A DNA stretch of 64,000 nucleotides. Source: Capitulum mitella (taxonomy: Eukaryota; Arthropoda; Thecostraca; Pollicipedomorpha; Pollicipedidae). Under the pieces are notes generated by a model that saw nothing but the letters and a program-made list of their open reading frames with translations, did not search any database and was not told the DNA's origin. Made by a program: the position numbers and the translations under genes. The stretch lies in contig CP099848.1 in the NCBI GenBank assembly GCA_030062745.1, positions 12,561,568 through 12,625,567 on the forward strand, in the 5' to 3' direction. Shown here in pieces: positions 44,470-57,140 of this stretch. Numbering within the stretch: the first letter of the stretch is position 1; the number at the start of each line of letters is the position of its first letter.

Positions 44470-44739
44470 TAAACAGCCATATACAGTTTTAAGCTGTATT
44501 AAAAAAAAAAAATTTTTGGCAGCCATTTTACATCAGAGGCCAAAAGTGGCCTCAGATGCCACCGAAAAACGTGGCCTTATTCCCCTGAGCGGAATGAAAT
44601 GAAGAAATTTTGACTCAGTACGTAGAAGGAATAGGTAGAAAAAGGACCAGGTTTCCAGACGCTGCATCAAAAACAATGGAAATGGCAAGCAAAAAACACC
44701 AGGGGGCCGATTCCGCCAGCGTACCAGGAATAATGTTAA
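44470..44739 (+). mobile_element. TTAA-family element, copy 6 (3' remnant)
   Basis: The blocks tttttggcagccattttac, aaaaacgtgg, cctgagcggaat, agtacgtagaaggaatag and caagcaaaaaacaccaggggg follow the 3' part of copy 1. The right end ccaggaataatg+TTAA (44,736-44,739) is a decayed version. The 5' part is unrecognisable. Confidence 0.6.
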
Positions 44740-44849
44740 CATGAACACATAACGCCGTCTATAAAATGGTGCTATGGGCCAGCCCATGTGTTGTCCAATC
44801 AGTTAACTTCTACGGTAGTCCACCTGGCCATTAAGGCACCAACTATATC

Positions 44850-45530
44850 AAGGCAACCGACGCAAAAAAAGAAACATTCCATTCTTCTGATTTCCTTCCC
44901 AACACGGGCATTCCGATTGCATTGGCCCGTAGATTTGGATCTTGTGGAGATTTAGAAACATTTCCATGGAACAACAAAAACGTGCATGCTTAATTCGTAT
45001 ACAGGCCGAGGAGACTGCTATCAACGTATCTCCATATAATTGTAACTAGCTGTGACAATACAGGAACGTCGAAGAAAGAAACCAAACTGATTTGCTGAGA
45101 CGGAACGATCCCAGTCATTTATCTTACGCCATGTCACGAACCGACCGCCAATAGTCATACCCACCTAACCGTGATAACCTGATGTTTGCACATGAGCAAT
45201 CTAACCAAGAACACAACAGCCGCACCAACGCAACCGAAAGAAAAACACACCCATTTCATTCTTCATTCTTCTTGAAGATTACTTCCTTTTTTAATGTGAG
45301 TAAGCCGACTGCAGCCGCTCGTAGAGTTTTGGATCATTTGGGAACTTCAAGGCATTCTCATGGGACGACAAAGAACGCATGTCTAACTGGTGTAGAGGCT
45401 GCGGTGATTGTTATTAACTTCTCCCCATAAGTCTGTAGCTAGCTGTGACGATACGGGAACATCGAAGGGCAGAAACTAAGCTGACTTCTCTCAGATAAGT
45501 TGCAATAGTCTGACGTTTGCACACCCGACT
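44850..45530. repeat. Diverged tandem duplication, about 345 bp, upstream of the acyltransferase promoter
   Basis: Matching landmarks recur about 345-370 bases apart: gaaacattccattcttct / cacccatttcattcttc, tagctgtgacaatacaggaacgtcgaag / tagctgtgacgatacgggaacatcgaag, and ctgatgtttgcaca / ctgacgtttgcaca. The second unit ends about 30 bases before the TATA box. Confidence 0.6.
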
Positions 45531-45559
45531 GTCCACACTGATACCGACCCGAGGAGAAC

Positions 45560-45594
45560 GATAAAAGACAGTGTGTCAATGATAACCATCAGTC
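45560..45594 (+). promoter_or_regulatory. Core promoter (TATA-like + TCAGTC initiator) of the acyltransferase gene
   Basis: GATAAAAG at 45,560-45,567 and TCAGTC at 45,589-45,594 (initiator A at 45,591) are 31 bases apart, the standard arthropod spacing. The predicted 5' UTR is about 37 bases, up to the ATG at 45,628. Confidence 0.6.
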
Positions 45595-45627
45595 TTCGGC
45601 CTCTCGCCGCACAGTGCGTGTCTGGCC

Positions 45628-45838
45628 ATGGCCGGTCCGTCACCGCTGCTGGTCACCGCCCTCTGCATATCGCTCACCGGCGCTGCCAACTACGGCCACA
45701 CAGGACAGCTTAATGACGACGGACGGCCATGGATCAACCTGTGGACCAGGCTGCTCCACGCGAGGTACCAGTTCGACCGAGAAGAGGAGTTGCTTGCCCA
45801 AAAACACAGTCTGCGACGGCAAGATAACTCCAGCAGCG
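45628..45838 (+). CDS. nrf-6: NRF-6-like exon 1 (signal peptide)
   Basis: Seventy codons plus one base, ending CAGCG|GTAAGA. The start is supported by the promoter 37 bases upstream and the signal peptide. The rest (NYGHTGQLNDDGRPWINLWTR and following) is not recognisably conserved. Confidence 0.8.
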
Positions 45839-48800
45839 GTAAGAGAAATGTGACGTGATTCTTGACACAAAGTTAAGAGCTCATTTCCATCATTACTTCG
45901 ATGCGTTTTTGGTTCAGTCTCTGTGGCGAGTTTGTTTCGGCAGTTTTGCAGTCCGTGCCTGTTTCCGTTTCGCGGCACGTTCCTGAGACAGGTCGCATTT
46001 GAATAATCAACTCGGACTCCCGGCAATGCTGGTCTCGGACGGTTTGGCTGTCGTTGTCGTTGTCCAGAGTCGGTTGCAAACCTGGTCGAGCGCGGATGTT
46101 CAGTATCAAGTGCCACCAACACCACTGGAACGGCAGCATAAGTCTCTGCTCGGCAGCCCTTCCTCCCCCTCCCCAGACAGCAGCGGACGCAGCGCACGTC
46201 TGCGCGTCTGCCCCTGGTGTCAGCTGCCGAATTTCGGTGATCCTCGCGATGCAACACAGCAACGACCGCGGCTGAACCACGCAGTAGAACTCGGAAACAA
46301 AGTTCATATGGATCTTAGCAAATGGTTGCGGCAGGTGGCCAATAACTGACAATTGGTCTAGACGATTCGGTCGAGCCTGAATGGCCGAAGTCGAGTGATC
46401 ACATGCTTCTACAAGTCAGCGTAGTCCTTGGGTAACAATTATGCGCAACAGGGAGGGTGGAGCTCACCAGATATTGATGGAAATGCAAATGTCACTTAAA
46501 AGCGTATTCTTTCGTCAAGGTGGTGGTTCATCAACGCAACATCTCCCTGTGGCAGATCGTGCGTAGCACCAGCGATATGTGCAGTCGATTGGAGCAGGAA
46601 TTTTTTTGGGGCATTTGGCAACGTCTCGTGTGCCACTGGGAAGGCAGAGGTTTTCGGTGGCACCGCCAAAGATGCACAGTCGCCAGAGGGGTATCAAATG
46701 TTGGGAGACTGGACGAAGTGAATGCCATTTTGCAGAGACATCATAGAGTTATCTTATGCGTGTCTGAAACATGGCTGACGCCCGACATAAGCCAGTGTTC
46801 GTCTTCGCGGGCTTCAGTATGCATCGGTGCGACCGTGCCTCACACGGCGCAGATCGGTCGCGCGGAGGCGGAGTCGCGATCATCGTCGCCGACCACCTCC
46901 GGACAAGACTCGGCATCACCGGCACTGACGGGTCAGCTGAGACGCTATGGCTGTCCGTCACGGGATCCGACCGCGGCACGGCGGTGACAGGTGCCGTCTG
47001 TCGCCCGCCTAAGGAAGCCACGGCCAATACTATCAAGAATCTGCATCACCAGTTCGAAGATGCAATAGCTACAGAAAAGCCGGAGTATGTCCTATGGGAT
47101 TTCAGTGCCAATCTTTTCAACCCCGACAGTCCCGGGATACGAGGTTTTCCACAGCTGCGACTGATCTCAGCTTCGATTAACTAGTTGACACGCCTACCCA
47201 CCTGCATCCAATTCCATCATTAATGGACCTGATAACAACCAACAGTTATGAACAGCACCCCCTCACGGTGCTGGAGGAGCCGTGAGATCATCATCTCGGC
47301 CAGACCACCAGCCGATTCTTCTGGCCACTTGCGTGTGCTCACGCCGGATAAAGCCAACCAGAGTAACAAAACGGCAATGGCACCGCACGAACTGGCCAAC
47401 ATTCTGTTTGAGCCTCCTGCTGACGGACTGGCAGTCCGTCTACGCCGCCGGCACATCCCATGACTGGGTGGCCGCCTTCGTGATGAGCTGGAACGCTGCA
47501 GTCGACCAACACTGCCCGCTCGTCACCGTCACCCGACGGCGGCCCAGCTGTCCGTGGCTGCGGGGCAACGCGGAAATCACCAAGGCCATGCGTCACCGAG
47601 ACGACACACGGCGTACGCGGGTCAGCCTACGTGCGCCTGCCTCCCGAGCAGCGCATCAGAGGTGCCGAAACGCGGCGAAATACTCGCTGTTGCGGGCGTG
47701 CCGCTCGTTCCTGTACGGTGACCTTCTGTGTCTGAGCATTCCGATTTCTCAAAGATCACACGGTATGGCTTGTTTCCATGAAAGCAAGAGGTCGACGCCC
47801 GTCGTGCTGCCTTACTCTCGACTATGAACCCGCTTTTGGACCGTTAGAGCAGCCCGACCAAACTTCCAGTGCCTGTTCAATAATCGATTTTGCATATTTT
47901 GACATGAAAACCATTTCCATGCTAGGTCAGGGCATGCAGACATGACATCATAAATACACCCTTGCATGCATGCTTCGCCTCTTCGGGCGATGGCATGAAC
48001 ATGCTTGTTTTTTTCCTCATATTCACGAATATAACGCAAGGATTATTTGTATTTACATACGGCATGTATTAAGGATGTCCTATGTAGGACGTACAAAGAT
48101 TGTCTATGTTTTATTTTTATTTCTCATGTTCGACTGTGGTTTTAGTTCTTTGACAGGCTGACCGTTGTATCTTTACATTTTTGCATATGCATATGCATAT
48201 GCATATGCATTTTTGTTCTGACTGGTGACATAAAACCCACCTTGTTGACGCCTCCTAATAAACGAATACCAAATACCGAAAAACCTTCATCCTGAGCTGT
48301 TTATTGAGTGACCACGCATCAGTCCCCAGGATACCGCCGTTGGAGGCGAATTGGTAATACCTTATATCATATGTTCTGTACCACCCAACACAATTCGCAT
48401 GTTTCGTTTCCCATTCTTATCACGCTAGTTTTGCGTTACGAAATGGTACAATACCCAGATGAATTCAGAGGTCGCTTCTACCTTACTTCAGAAACCTTTT
48501 GTACTGAGAAGCCACGTTCAATCATACTACTCACCATATGTCACCATACCGACACCACACCATGTTACAGGCCATCACATTATTTCGCATCCAGTCGAAC
48601 AAAGTAATCCAATAGCTGCAGTCGCAGTTCGTGTCTTTCTGCTCTCATAACAACCATCGGCCTTCCCAGGTCTGCCGGAGAGCATGGAGCTGGAAGCTGA
48701 CGATGGCAACATGGTAATCTCCGGTATGTCAGGCGGCGTTCAGAGCTCAGCAGGACCGAGCCGTCGGGACCAGGCTATTGCCAAGGCCATTGGACCGTAC

Positions 48801-50927
48801 ATCAGTCCCATCGCAAACCCCACCGCCAGCAAGGCCTGCCTGGACAGCAGCATCGCCTATGTCAATAACATTTTCAACAAACTGTGGGCGCTCAAAATGT
48901 TTGATGCCACGGGCAAGTTGCCAGACGGAATCTTCACGGGCAACATCAACCCCTTCGGCAACTGGGACGAGTGCTTGAACACGACCGCGCACTTTAACGA
49001 TACGGACATTTTGGGAGCTGACCCAAGCGTCACTTCATTCACGGGCAAGTACTGCATCACTTTCTTGTTTCAAACCGGCGGCAAACACGGACTGGCGACG
49101 AAAAAGCCCCTTGTCAAAGCCCCAACTGTTGGCATAGCGCCCTTCATTCCCATTCTTCCCCTCAATGGCCAGACAGTCACCGCTGGTGTGTGCATTCCGT
49201 CTACGTGCACCAGCCAAGAACTCATGATCGGACTTAACGCCGCATTCAAAGGAAAAATTGGAGCTTTTGCCCAAGACACGACGTGCTATACCAAGAACGA
49301 CAAGTCTGAGCTAACGTCCGGAGCCATAGTTATGATCGTCATACTATCGCTGGTTGGTTTCTTCATGATGGTCGGCACAACGGTGGATCTTGTGGCTGTT
49401 CAAGCTACGGAAAGCCCTGATTCCCGGTGGACGCGCATCCACTCAGTAGTTCGGCGTACCCTTCCAAACACGCTTCGAAAGGTCTTCTTAGCATTTTCTG
49501 TCTATACCAACGGCCGCAAGCTACTTGACACTTCCTCATCTGCCGATACTCTGACCTGCCTGCACGGAATACGTTTCTTGTCCATGACGTGGGTCATTCT
49601 CGGACACACATACTTCTTAGCACTGTTCTTCATGCATCAGAATCTTGTAACATTCCAGTCTGTCACTAATGATCCTGCATTCACAGTAGTAACTAATGCA
49701 TCAGTCTCAGTAGACTCGTTCTTTTTCTTGAGCGGTCTTCTGGTTTCGTACATTGCTATGCGCAACCTTGACAAAACGGGAGGCAAATTCAACATCATCA
49801 TGTTTTACGTTCATCGTTATATCCGCCTAACACCGGTCCTGATGATCATCATCGGTTTCGTAGCAACCCTCTACGTCTACCTTGGCTCAGGACCTTTCTG
49901 GGGCTTTGCAGACCAGGGAAGCCCTCAAGTTTGCCGAGAAAACTGGTGGCAGAACATGCTGTACGTCAACAACCTCGTCGACATGAACAACATGTGTCTG
50001 CGTCAGTCCTGGTATTTGGCCAATGACATGCAAATGTTCATATTTTCGCCGTTGATCCTTCTTCCTCTGTATCATTGGCCTACGTTTGGGCAGCTTTGGA
50101 TCATTTTCCTCATCTGCTTTTTCACGGGCATCAACGCTATGATTTCGGCCATACATAAATTGGGACCCAGCGATAGTCTCCCAGGAGGTGATGACATCAA
50201 CCTACGTTACATGAAGCCGTGGACTCGAGCTGGTCCGTATCTAGTAGGGATCTACACAGGATGGATGCTGCACAAAATTCGTGGGCGTAAAATCCACCTA
50301 CCGGCGCCAGTGGTTGCCATAGGATGGCTGACTGCCTCTCTCACCGGATGTCTAATCGTCTATGGCCTCTATGGACTGGATAATCCAAACAAGACTGCCG
50401 GCATAATATACGGCATGTTAAACCGCACCGCCTGGAGCATCTGTTTGGCGTGGGTGGTGTTTGCCTGTGTTACGGGGCACGCAGGAGTCGTCAACACAAT
50501 TCTCTCTTGGAAAGCCTTCATACCACTGAGCAGATTGACTTACACATCATACCTCACATCTATCGATATTCAAACATATTACTGGTATACCAACAGGTCG
50601 CCAGTATACTTGGATCAAACATTCATGGTATACTTGTTCCTGGCTTCACTGCCGGTCATTTTCGCCGTTTCTTCCATATTTTCCCTGGCCTTTGAGTCGC
50701 CCATGATGGCGCTAGAGAAGATCATCTTTCCTCAGCCATTAAGAGGGACGACTGGAGGTCCCCCAAGACCAGCCACGCAACACGAAACGCCCAAACCCCT
50801 CATGCCCGACGATGGAGGCAACGTCAACGCTGGCTTCCAGAACGATGGTGGCCAGGTACCTGCAGAGCAAACCATCCAGCAAACCAGTTCGGCAAAATCA
50901 GCAACTGCACGATGTCGGCAGAGCTGA
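45628..50927 (+). CDS. nrf-6: Nose resistant to fluoxetine (NRF-6)-like membrane O-acyltransferase, two exons
   Basis: Joined exons 45,628-45,838 and 48,670-50,927 give 822 residues; the split codon G|GT makes Gly. Signal peptide MAGPSPLLVTALCISLTGAA. An extracellular NRF-type domain (about 95-285) has the expected cysteines (KACLDS, WDECLN, KYCITF, GVCIPSTCTSQEL, TTCYTK). A first membrane helix follows (about 288-315), then the acyltransferase-3 domain: CLHGIRFLSMTWVILGHTYF (about 367-386), SVDSFFFLSGLLVSYIAMR, VHRYIRLTPVLM, CRENWWQNMLYVNN, SWYLANDMQMF, multiple helices, and a hydrophilic Pro/Gln-rich tail. C. elegans NRF-6 acts in lipid transport and drug sensitivity. Substrates of arthropod relatives are largely unknown. 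Family assignment is firm, the exact orthologue is not. Confidence 0.9.
46690..47830 (+). mobile_element. Truncated, frame-broken non-LTR retrotransposon in the acyltransferase intron
   Basis: NVGRLDEVNAILQRHHRVILCVSETWL is shared with the start of APE-type endonuclease domains (seen from about 46,699). The frame then shifts to RSRGGGVAIIVADHLRTRL and PEYVLWDFSANL (46,771-47,184), the middle of the endonuclease. A further frame (47,282-47,740) holds HCPLVTVTRRRPSCPW, typical of the linker before the reverse transcriptase. No reverse transcriptase follows. Clearly dead. Confidence 0.65.
48183..48210. repeat. (ATATGC)n short palindromic repeat
   Basis: Four to five ATGCAT/CATATG units in a row, self-complementary. 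Confidence 0.8.
48670..50927 (+). CDS. nrf-6: NRF-6-like exon 2 (NRF and acyltransferase-3 domains)
   Basis: Acceptor CGGCCTTCCCAG; starts GT|CTG CCG GAG and continues without interruption for 2.26 kb to the TGA at 50,925. It holds more than 90% of the protein. Codon use is less GC-extreme than in the CUB and transporter exons. Confidence 0.9.
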
Positions 50928-51098
50928 AGAAAATCTGAGGAAAGAGAGAAAAAAAGAGAAGCCGTACAGGTCAATATGTTACTGTAGCCTATAAACATAA
51001 GTTGTAGACGTAAAGAAAAACTCTGGGTCTAAAACTGCGTGACGTGTAATGATCGTGTGACCTGCGTCGTGTGTCCAGACGATCCACAGGATAAAAGC

Positions 51099-51104
51099 AA
51101 TAAA
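51099..51104 (+). terminator. AATAAA polyadenylation signal of the NRF-6-like gene
   Basis: Canonical signal 172 bases after the stop codon. Confidence 0.6.
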
Positions 51105-53143
51105 ATCGAGCCCAAGCTTACACAACGTTTCCGTTCTCCATGAAACTGCAAACAGCACAGCGCCAGCTGCTTCATGGGCTGTTGAGTCATGTTGTATTTG
51201 ATCCCATACGAAAACGGACGTTCAGAGGACTAATCAACGTAAAACGGCTTTTGCGTTACCCGAAGAAAGCCATGCTCCATTTGCATTCTCCCTATATTCA
51301 TACTCACATAGCTTTTGCAATGACGATCATCGCGTCCTTATCCTGTAATGTTAACTATTAACTTCTCACTGATTGGGGAGGGCGTGTGAGAAGAACTAGA
51401 ACAACTCCTCCCCTGCAGCATTTCTTAAATATTTCACAAACGAATAAACGCAACGTTCTCAAGTACACACACGGACAAAAATTTAGAAACGAGGTCGTCT
51501 TAGGTCACCACTTAATGACGTCGTAACAACAGCCATGTTTTGCGATTCGACGCTCAGTTTTACATCGCCACCGTACTGTCGCTGCATTTACAATGTGTGG
51601 TGGCTGCGGTTTGCACTGTATACCAGCATGACCTGACAGTGCAATAAGGGGCCTCTATGACCTCATGCCAGGTCATCGCAGGCAAAATATGTATTTACAG
51701 TTTCGCGGTCCAGCGAGTATACATTTCAGAAAAGAAACTGAATGAAACGACTTTCAGACACGACCAAACAGATCATCGATTTTTTCTCCAACAAGCTGCG
51801 CGGACAAGTTACGCAGCAGTTCCTTGCAACAGTGCAGCATTTTTTGCAGTTTTATCTTTGGCGGTTTAAGGCAGATTTCAGCTTCGCAAACACACTGGTG
51901 AAGTCTGTCTGACGTTTTGGATGACCAGTGTGGAGATGTCGGCCTTTGCAATGTTGAGCAGAATTCCGTGGAAATCTTTCGCATGGGATAAACTGACTTG
52001 TAGAGTAATCCAAAGATGTCATTCGGAGACCACTAGCATGATACTCCGAGCTTGACACGATAAAATGTTGCAATATTACAAGTGCACGATAGCCGGGGTT
52101 ATTTCAAGATGTGTGCCCAAGACTTTTTGAAAGTGTGTATTTTTCCAGAATCTACGCGTCAAATGGGCCACGAAACCCGCACTGCACGCCACTTTATAAA
52201 GGAAGTCAAAATCGGCGCAACCTGTGAGTTTGACCTTTTATGACCTTTGATGAGGTGACATTTCGAATATGACATTGAACTGACTGGAACATATTGTCAC
52301 ACCAACTGCAGTCGCGGTGGGAAGGGAAGCTTAATACCACAATTTTGGCTTTCATGAGCTGGCACTTCAAGGGTTATACTTAGGATATATCTACGCACCT
52401 CCATCACCCCAATTTACTAATCGGCCTCAGAAATAGCCTCCACATCGGCATATTTTCGGAATGTCTGCACAAACCACTTCCGGAAGCACATTCAATGAAT
52501 GGGCTCGATAAGGCATCGCGAATTGATCTTTTTGCCTATGTCGTGATGGAAGTTTCTAGGGGTTTTCGGGTCGAAGAACCCGACTTTGTGAACATTAATC
52601 ACACATTGTCGACCGTGTTTGCAGAGGTGACTCCAGGAAGGGAAAACCATGGATTTTTGATGGCTGTTTTTTCAGTTTGTTGAAAAATTCCCTTTCCATT
52701 ACATTGATGGTTCCATCGATTTTAAGCTACGACGTTGAGTGTAGTTTCTTATGCCAAATGATAATTTTGCCAGGGGTGGTGCCAAGCGAGGGAATGGAGA
52801 GAGCTAAATTGAGAACAAGTGATACACTTTCTCTACTGTTTCAGTGGACGGACCGAAATGAATCTGGAAAGAAGTCGCAATTTCTCTGGTATGATAGGAG
52901 TTTCTAAAAATTATGGAGGCCCAGGTATCAGAATTTATGGCAAAAATTTGCGTATTGCAGGCCATACAGGCAAGGGCGGTCCGACGGAGCAGAAATTGTA
53001 TGACTGCAAGGTCAATGATTCTTGGGCAGGTTGATCTTTGAAATGTGGTATGGGTAGGCAATTTGTAACCCCCTTTCCGCGCCGCTATAGAAAAAATATT
53101 TAGTTGTATGTAAGAGTGTACTCGTAATTACAATTCTAGCTCG
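51105..53143. other. Intergenic DNA, no gene seen
   Basis: Short random frames only. It ends sharply at 53,144, where the duplicated transporter block begins inside exon sequence. Confidence 0.5.
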
Positions 53144-53175
53144 AGCCGGACCTCAGCCAGCTCGCCAACATGCAG
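53144..53175 (+). pseudogene. DAT-like exon 5' fragment
   Basis: Only the last 32 bases of exon 5 ([10 protein letters not shown]) remain, with the GC donor CAG|GCGAGT preserved. The 5' part of the exon and its acceptor are missing, so this copy cannot be spliced like the parent. Confidence 0.85.
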
Positions 53176-54388
53176 GCGAGTTCTGCCGCCGGCGGCTGGT
53201 GGTGCGCAGCGTATCTGAGGCAAGATGGCCGTGGCCACGGGCTGCGGCACGGTGACGATCCGTGGGACTCAGCGACGGCAGAGGGCATGTCGCAACGCCA
53301 TGCTGGGTGTATTGTTGTTAATGGTGTCTGTTGCTTCGTGAACTCAAGGACTCCTTTGTTTCACGTCTCCATGTGGCCATTGTCAAACATCATAAATATG
53401 ACACATGAAGGTATCTGAAGCTTATGCTTCCGGAGAGCGTTGCGGGAAGGATTCTTCTAGTTTTCCTTCGGGTTTTTCATTTTCCTCCTTGCAAAACAGT
53501 TTCCAAGCAATGCTGCGAAACTGTTCGACCTTGAAAAAGTTGAAAAAGTTTTTTTTTTCAAACTTTTTCACTTTTGAAAAAATTTGACCTTTCACCTCCA
53601 CGAACTATTGTTTTGGTTTCAACACGCCCTGGTCTTTGTTATCCTCAGACGTAAGATCTGGTGCTATGCGATGCATGTCAGCCATGGCTGTTCTGGCCTA
53701 AATGTAAAACATATAGAAGTCGTCGATTGGTGATTCGTTTCCAACGTGAGACGGACCCAATCCATAGTCAAAGAAGGGTGCTCTCGCAGTTAAGTGCTCA
53801 TCTACAGACAAGGCTTTGAGAGCGACGGGTAAACCGAGCAGGGATCTAGGAGAGAAATATTTCCCGATCATTCCTAGAATCAGCACTTCAGACGAACGTT
53901 TGAAGACGTGGCTTGAAAGCATGGCTTGAAACGCGGTCTTCCTTTGAGAATGTTATCCCTTCCAGATCCATAAAGAATAAGGCGCTTCAGGAGAAACTTT
54001 CCACCAACCCAAAACCGATGGTTGACGTGTGCATTTCTGGCAAAGCGGCACACATGTTTGAATCTCCTAGATTCCTGTTCGGGTTTGTTTTTGTTTGTGC
54101 GATGCTCTGAGGGCATTGTCCTTAGGTAACCACATCATTGCGAGCACACTCTTCTTTGGCCCTGGATGTGGTCACACCTGCATTATAAACGGACCACCAA
54201 ATGTAGACCCCTAAAAACGTCAAAAAACGCCTCGAAAAACAGGCAGCATACCACGAAATGTACGAAATCAAAAAGCCGGACCAAAAATCCAAGGAGTTCT
54301 GCCTGCATACCAAAAACATGCCATCACCACCCTCTCTCAGGCTGCCCTCTGGACAAACGGTAACCCTACGGGCGGAACACTTCTTCAG

Positions 54389-54490
54389 GTTTGGAACGAT
54401 GCGGCCGTTCAGATTCTCGTCGGTCGAAGCCGGCTTCGGTGTCCACCTCACTTACGCCAGCTACAACGAGTTCAACAGCAACTGCTACAG
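54389..54490 (+). pseudogene. DAT-like exon 6' with frameshift
   Basis: 102 bases against 104 in exon 6. Two bases are lost between CAGATT and the GGCTTYGG stretch, so the frame changes from [10 protein letters not shown] to a shifted reading before [14 protein letters not shown] resumes in another frame. Splice sites are intact. Confidence 0.85.
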
Positions 54491-56204
54491 GTGGGAGGTC
54501 GTCGGTCACAAGGAACAAATGAGTTTCCCCGTGACGGATTCTCAAATGGCTAAAATCTCAGAAATATGTGTGTGTGGAAAAGAGATATGTTGAGCTGCAC
54601 GATGTGCCTTGGATTTCATGGTGGTTCAATATCGTAAGATGTTTTAGATTAGGCTCTCATGGAGTTACAAGGTTTAACGAAGTCATAACTGTACAAGACT
54701 AATTTTAAACTACGATTGTTCATCAGTCCGTTTTCTTGGAACAAAAAATATGAGAAAACTTCTTTAGAAAAATGCTTGATATTCTTTAAGCTACACAAAT
54801 GGCAGGCCACTATTGGCAGAAAGCTAGAAGTTCCATTATTCTTGGAAAGCAAACCAGGAGCAAACATTGCAATAAAAAGGGATGGTTAACATCGGAGCTG
54901 GTCTTTAACATTTCCCCAGTTCCGGGTCCTTTTTGGCGAAAGATTACCTGAAGCAGGTTCCATTACAAGATATTGATGGCTATGATTCGGAAATTTCTGT
55001 TTTTAGACGAAAGCGATGAACATAAATTGTCAGCGCACATAAACTTCATAACGACAGGACGTCTGCGTTATTCTTGTGGAGTAGGGCTACACTCTTTTCG
55101 GTAATTTCTGGAAATTATACGTTTCAGATGTTTTTCTGTTATTTTGCTCAATACAGCTATAACGTAACCAGTTTTACCGAAGCAAAATTATTGTTACGGG
55201 TCACTCAAAGCGACTGAAAAATTCGGCTTTTTGAAAAAAAACAGCCTATTTTCGAGGGTTTCCGCTAAACATTCCGAAACCTGATTAACAAACCAGAATG
55301 TATTGTTTGTATGATTTGTGTCAACCGCCAAGGGACACCTTGGTATTAAATTTATCTGAACTGACAAATATTTAGAGGTTCCCGATCCACTTTGAAGAGT
55401 AGTTTTCATAATGGACATTGTCATTGGCCGCGGACTGGATAGCAAGTCCCCTCGTCCCCAGCATTCTTGGCACCGTAATTTTCGCGTCCTGGCTCAATGC
55501 GCGATAATAAGGTGTTTCTCGCGAATATATATATACCAAATTGGTCACCGTACTATAAAAGAGTTACGGTGAGAACTTTTTCAGAGCACTTTTTCATGGA
55601 TTGGTACGTCTTTGGGAGGAAATCATGCGTGTAAAATAAGGCCTTCATTCAATATCTTCGGTCACTCTCACACGAAGGGTAAAGTCACTGGGTCATAAAG
55701 TGTGCGGCATTAAACAGTCGGCTAGATTTTCTCTTAATTTTGATGGCTTTTGCCGTGATTTTCTGTACTCCAAGCCAGTTAAATTCAAGGAAGACTGTTC
55801 TACCAACGCCCGGCAACAGCTCCATTCTCCATGGACTTGTGATCCCTCAGAGATTCAGTCATGGTGAGGTCAAAGTCTAAAAGGGCTCCAGACATTTAAT
55901 TTGCGCTCCAGTCTTTTAAAACATGAATACGGTAAGCATCAAATGTACATCATTGTCCTACTATTAACATACCGGATCGAACGACATCTCACATGGCCTG
56001 TCTCAAGTAATAGGTCATTGACTCTGTCGGCGGCAGCACGGCTTAGGTGGAAATGATACTGCGCCCCCCCTTCCCCCACCTCCCCCTTTGTGGCCTCGGG
56101 ATACCTGCGACGGCGCCATTTGACGACTTCTAGCAGGCACTGGTTTTGCCTTTCATCCTGTCAGGACCTCGCTGTATGTTTGGAGCCACGCTTCACTAGG
56201 TGAG

Positions 56205-57090
56205 GTCTTTCACCACCGCGATCCACACACGCGGTGGTGAAAGACTTGGCGTCCATTGGCGTTCCTGAAGTCAGATGCTATCTTACAGCCAGCGGAATCA
56301 GCAACTAGGAAGTCCGTATTGATCCCGTAGACCTCCAAAATCTCCACCGTCTTGTGATAAAGTCTCAGATAGTCTTCTTAACAAGAACCTCATTTGTCGC
56401 AAGATCCACCTGCGCAAGCTGGGGCGGATTCTTCGATACGTGCTCCTGGAGTGCCGCGACCATCCTCCTCTTGATCTCACACGGCACGTCCCCGTGGGAG
56501 AACGACAGACCAGCCAGTTCTTCGTTAAGGTACCGGAGTTGATTGGGGAACTTCTTGGAGGTCGCTTTCCAAATTTCGGGATCAGTGTAGCTGGTCAAGC
56601 TCTGTAGGAGGGCCAGGTTTACACGGGATCTTTGACAGCCGATTGTCCAGTATTGCTGGAAAGGATGTTGAAGTTCATTTCGACGACCTATCCGAGACCT
56701 ACCGGTCTTCCAGCAGCGTCGGCTGTCGTTGCACCAGTTTCAGTTGCGAGCGACGGAACATCAAGGAGCTTGACGACACTTCCTGGACTGATTACAATGA
56801 CAGGGAGTCGATCCACCTTCTCCTTTCCATCGTCGGGCAAAAGCTTGCCGTCCCAGAGGACCACCGGATTGGGTGGCGAGGAAAAAGAATGCCGGGTTTC
56901 ATCCCCAATGACTGTCCTCTGCAATCTGCGCAGCTGCCTGATCGCGCTCCTGTTGGTCGTCAGTTCAGAGGAACCGTGGCTGAGGGCCGAGGCCGTCGCC
57001 GATAGGAGGTGGACTGCAGAACTATCAGTGAGCTTGGTCCGATCGAGGGCTGTTGCCAGACCAACAGTGACGATTTTCTTGGCTCTCCTG
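56205..57090 (-). pseudogene. Duplicated, internally deleted copy of the transposase-related remnant
   Basis: Carries the hairpin at 56,205-56,245, [15 protein letters not shown]...KRRMVAAL (56,598-56,365) and [28 protein letters not shown] (around 56,900-56,800). The middle portion seen in the first copy (GALHRARW) is missing. Confidence 0.55.
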
Positions 57091-57100
57091 GAGGGCTGCG

Positions 57101-57102
<2 letters not shown>

Positions 57103-57139
<37 letters not shown>
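57103..57139. repeat. (TA)n microsatellite
   Basis: Counterpart of the run at 32,294-32,336 in the first copy. Confidence 0.9.
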
Positions 57140-57140
<1 letters not shown>

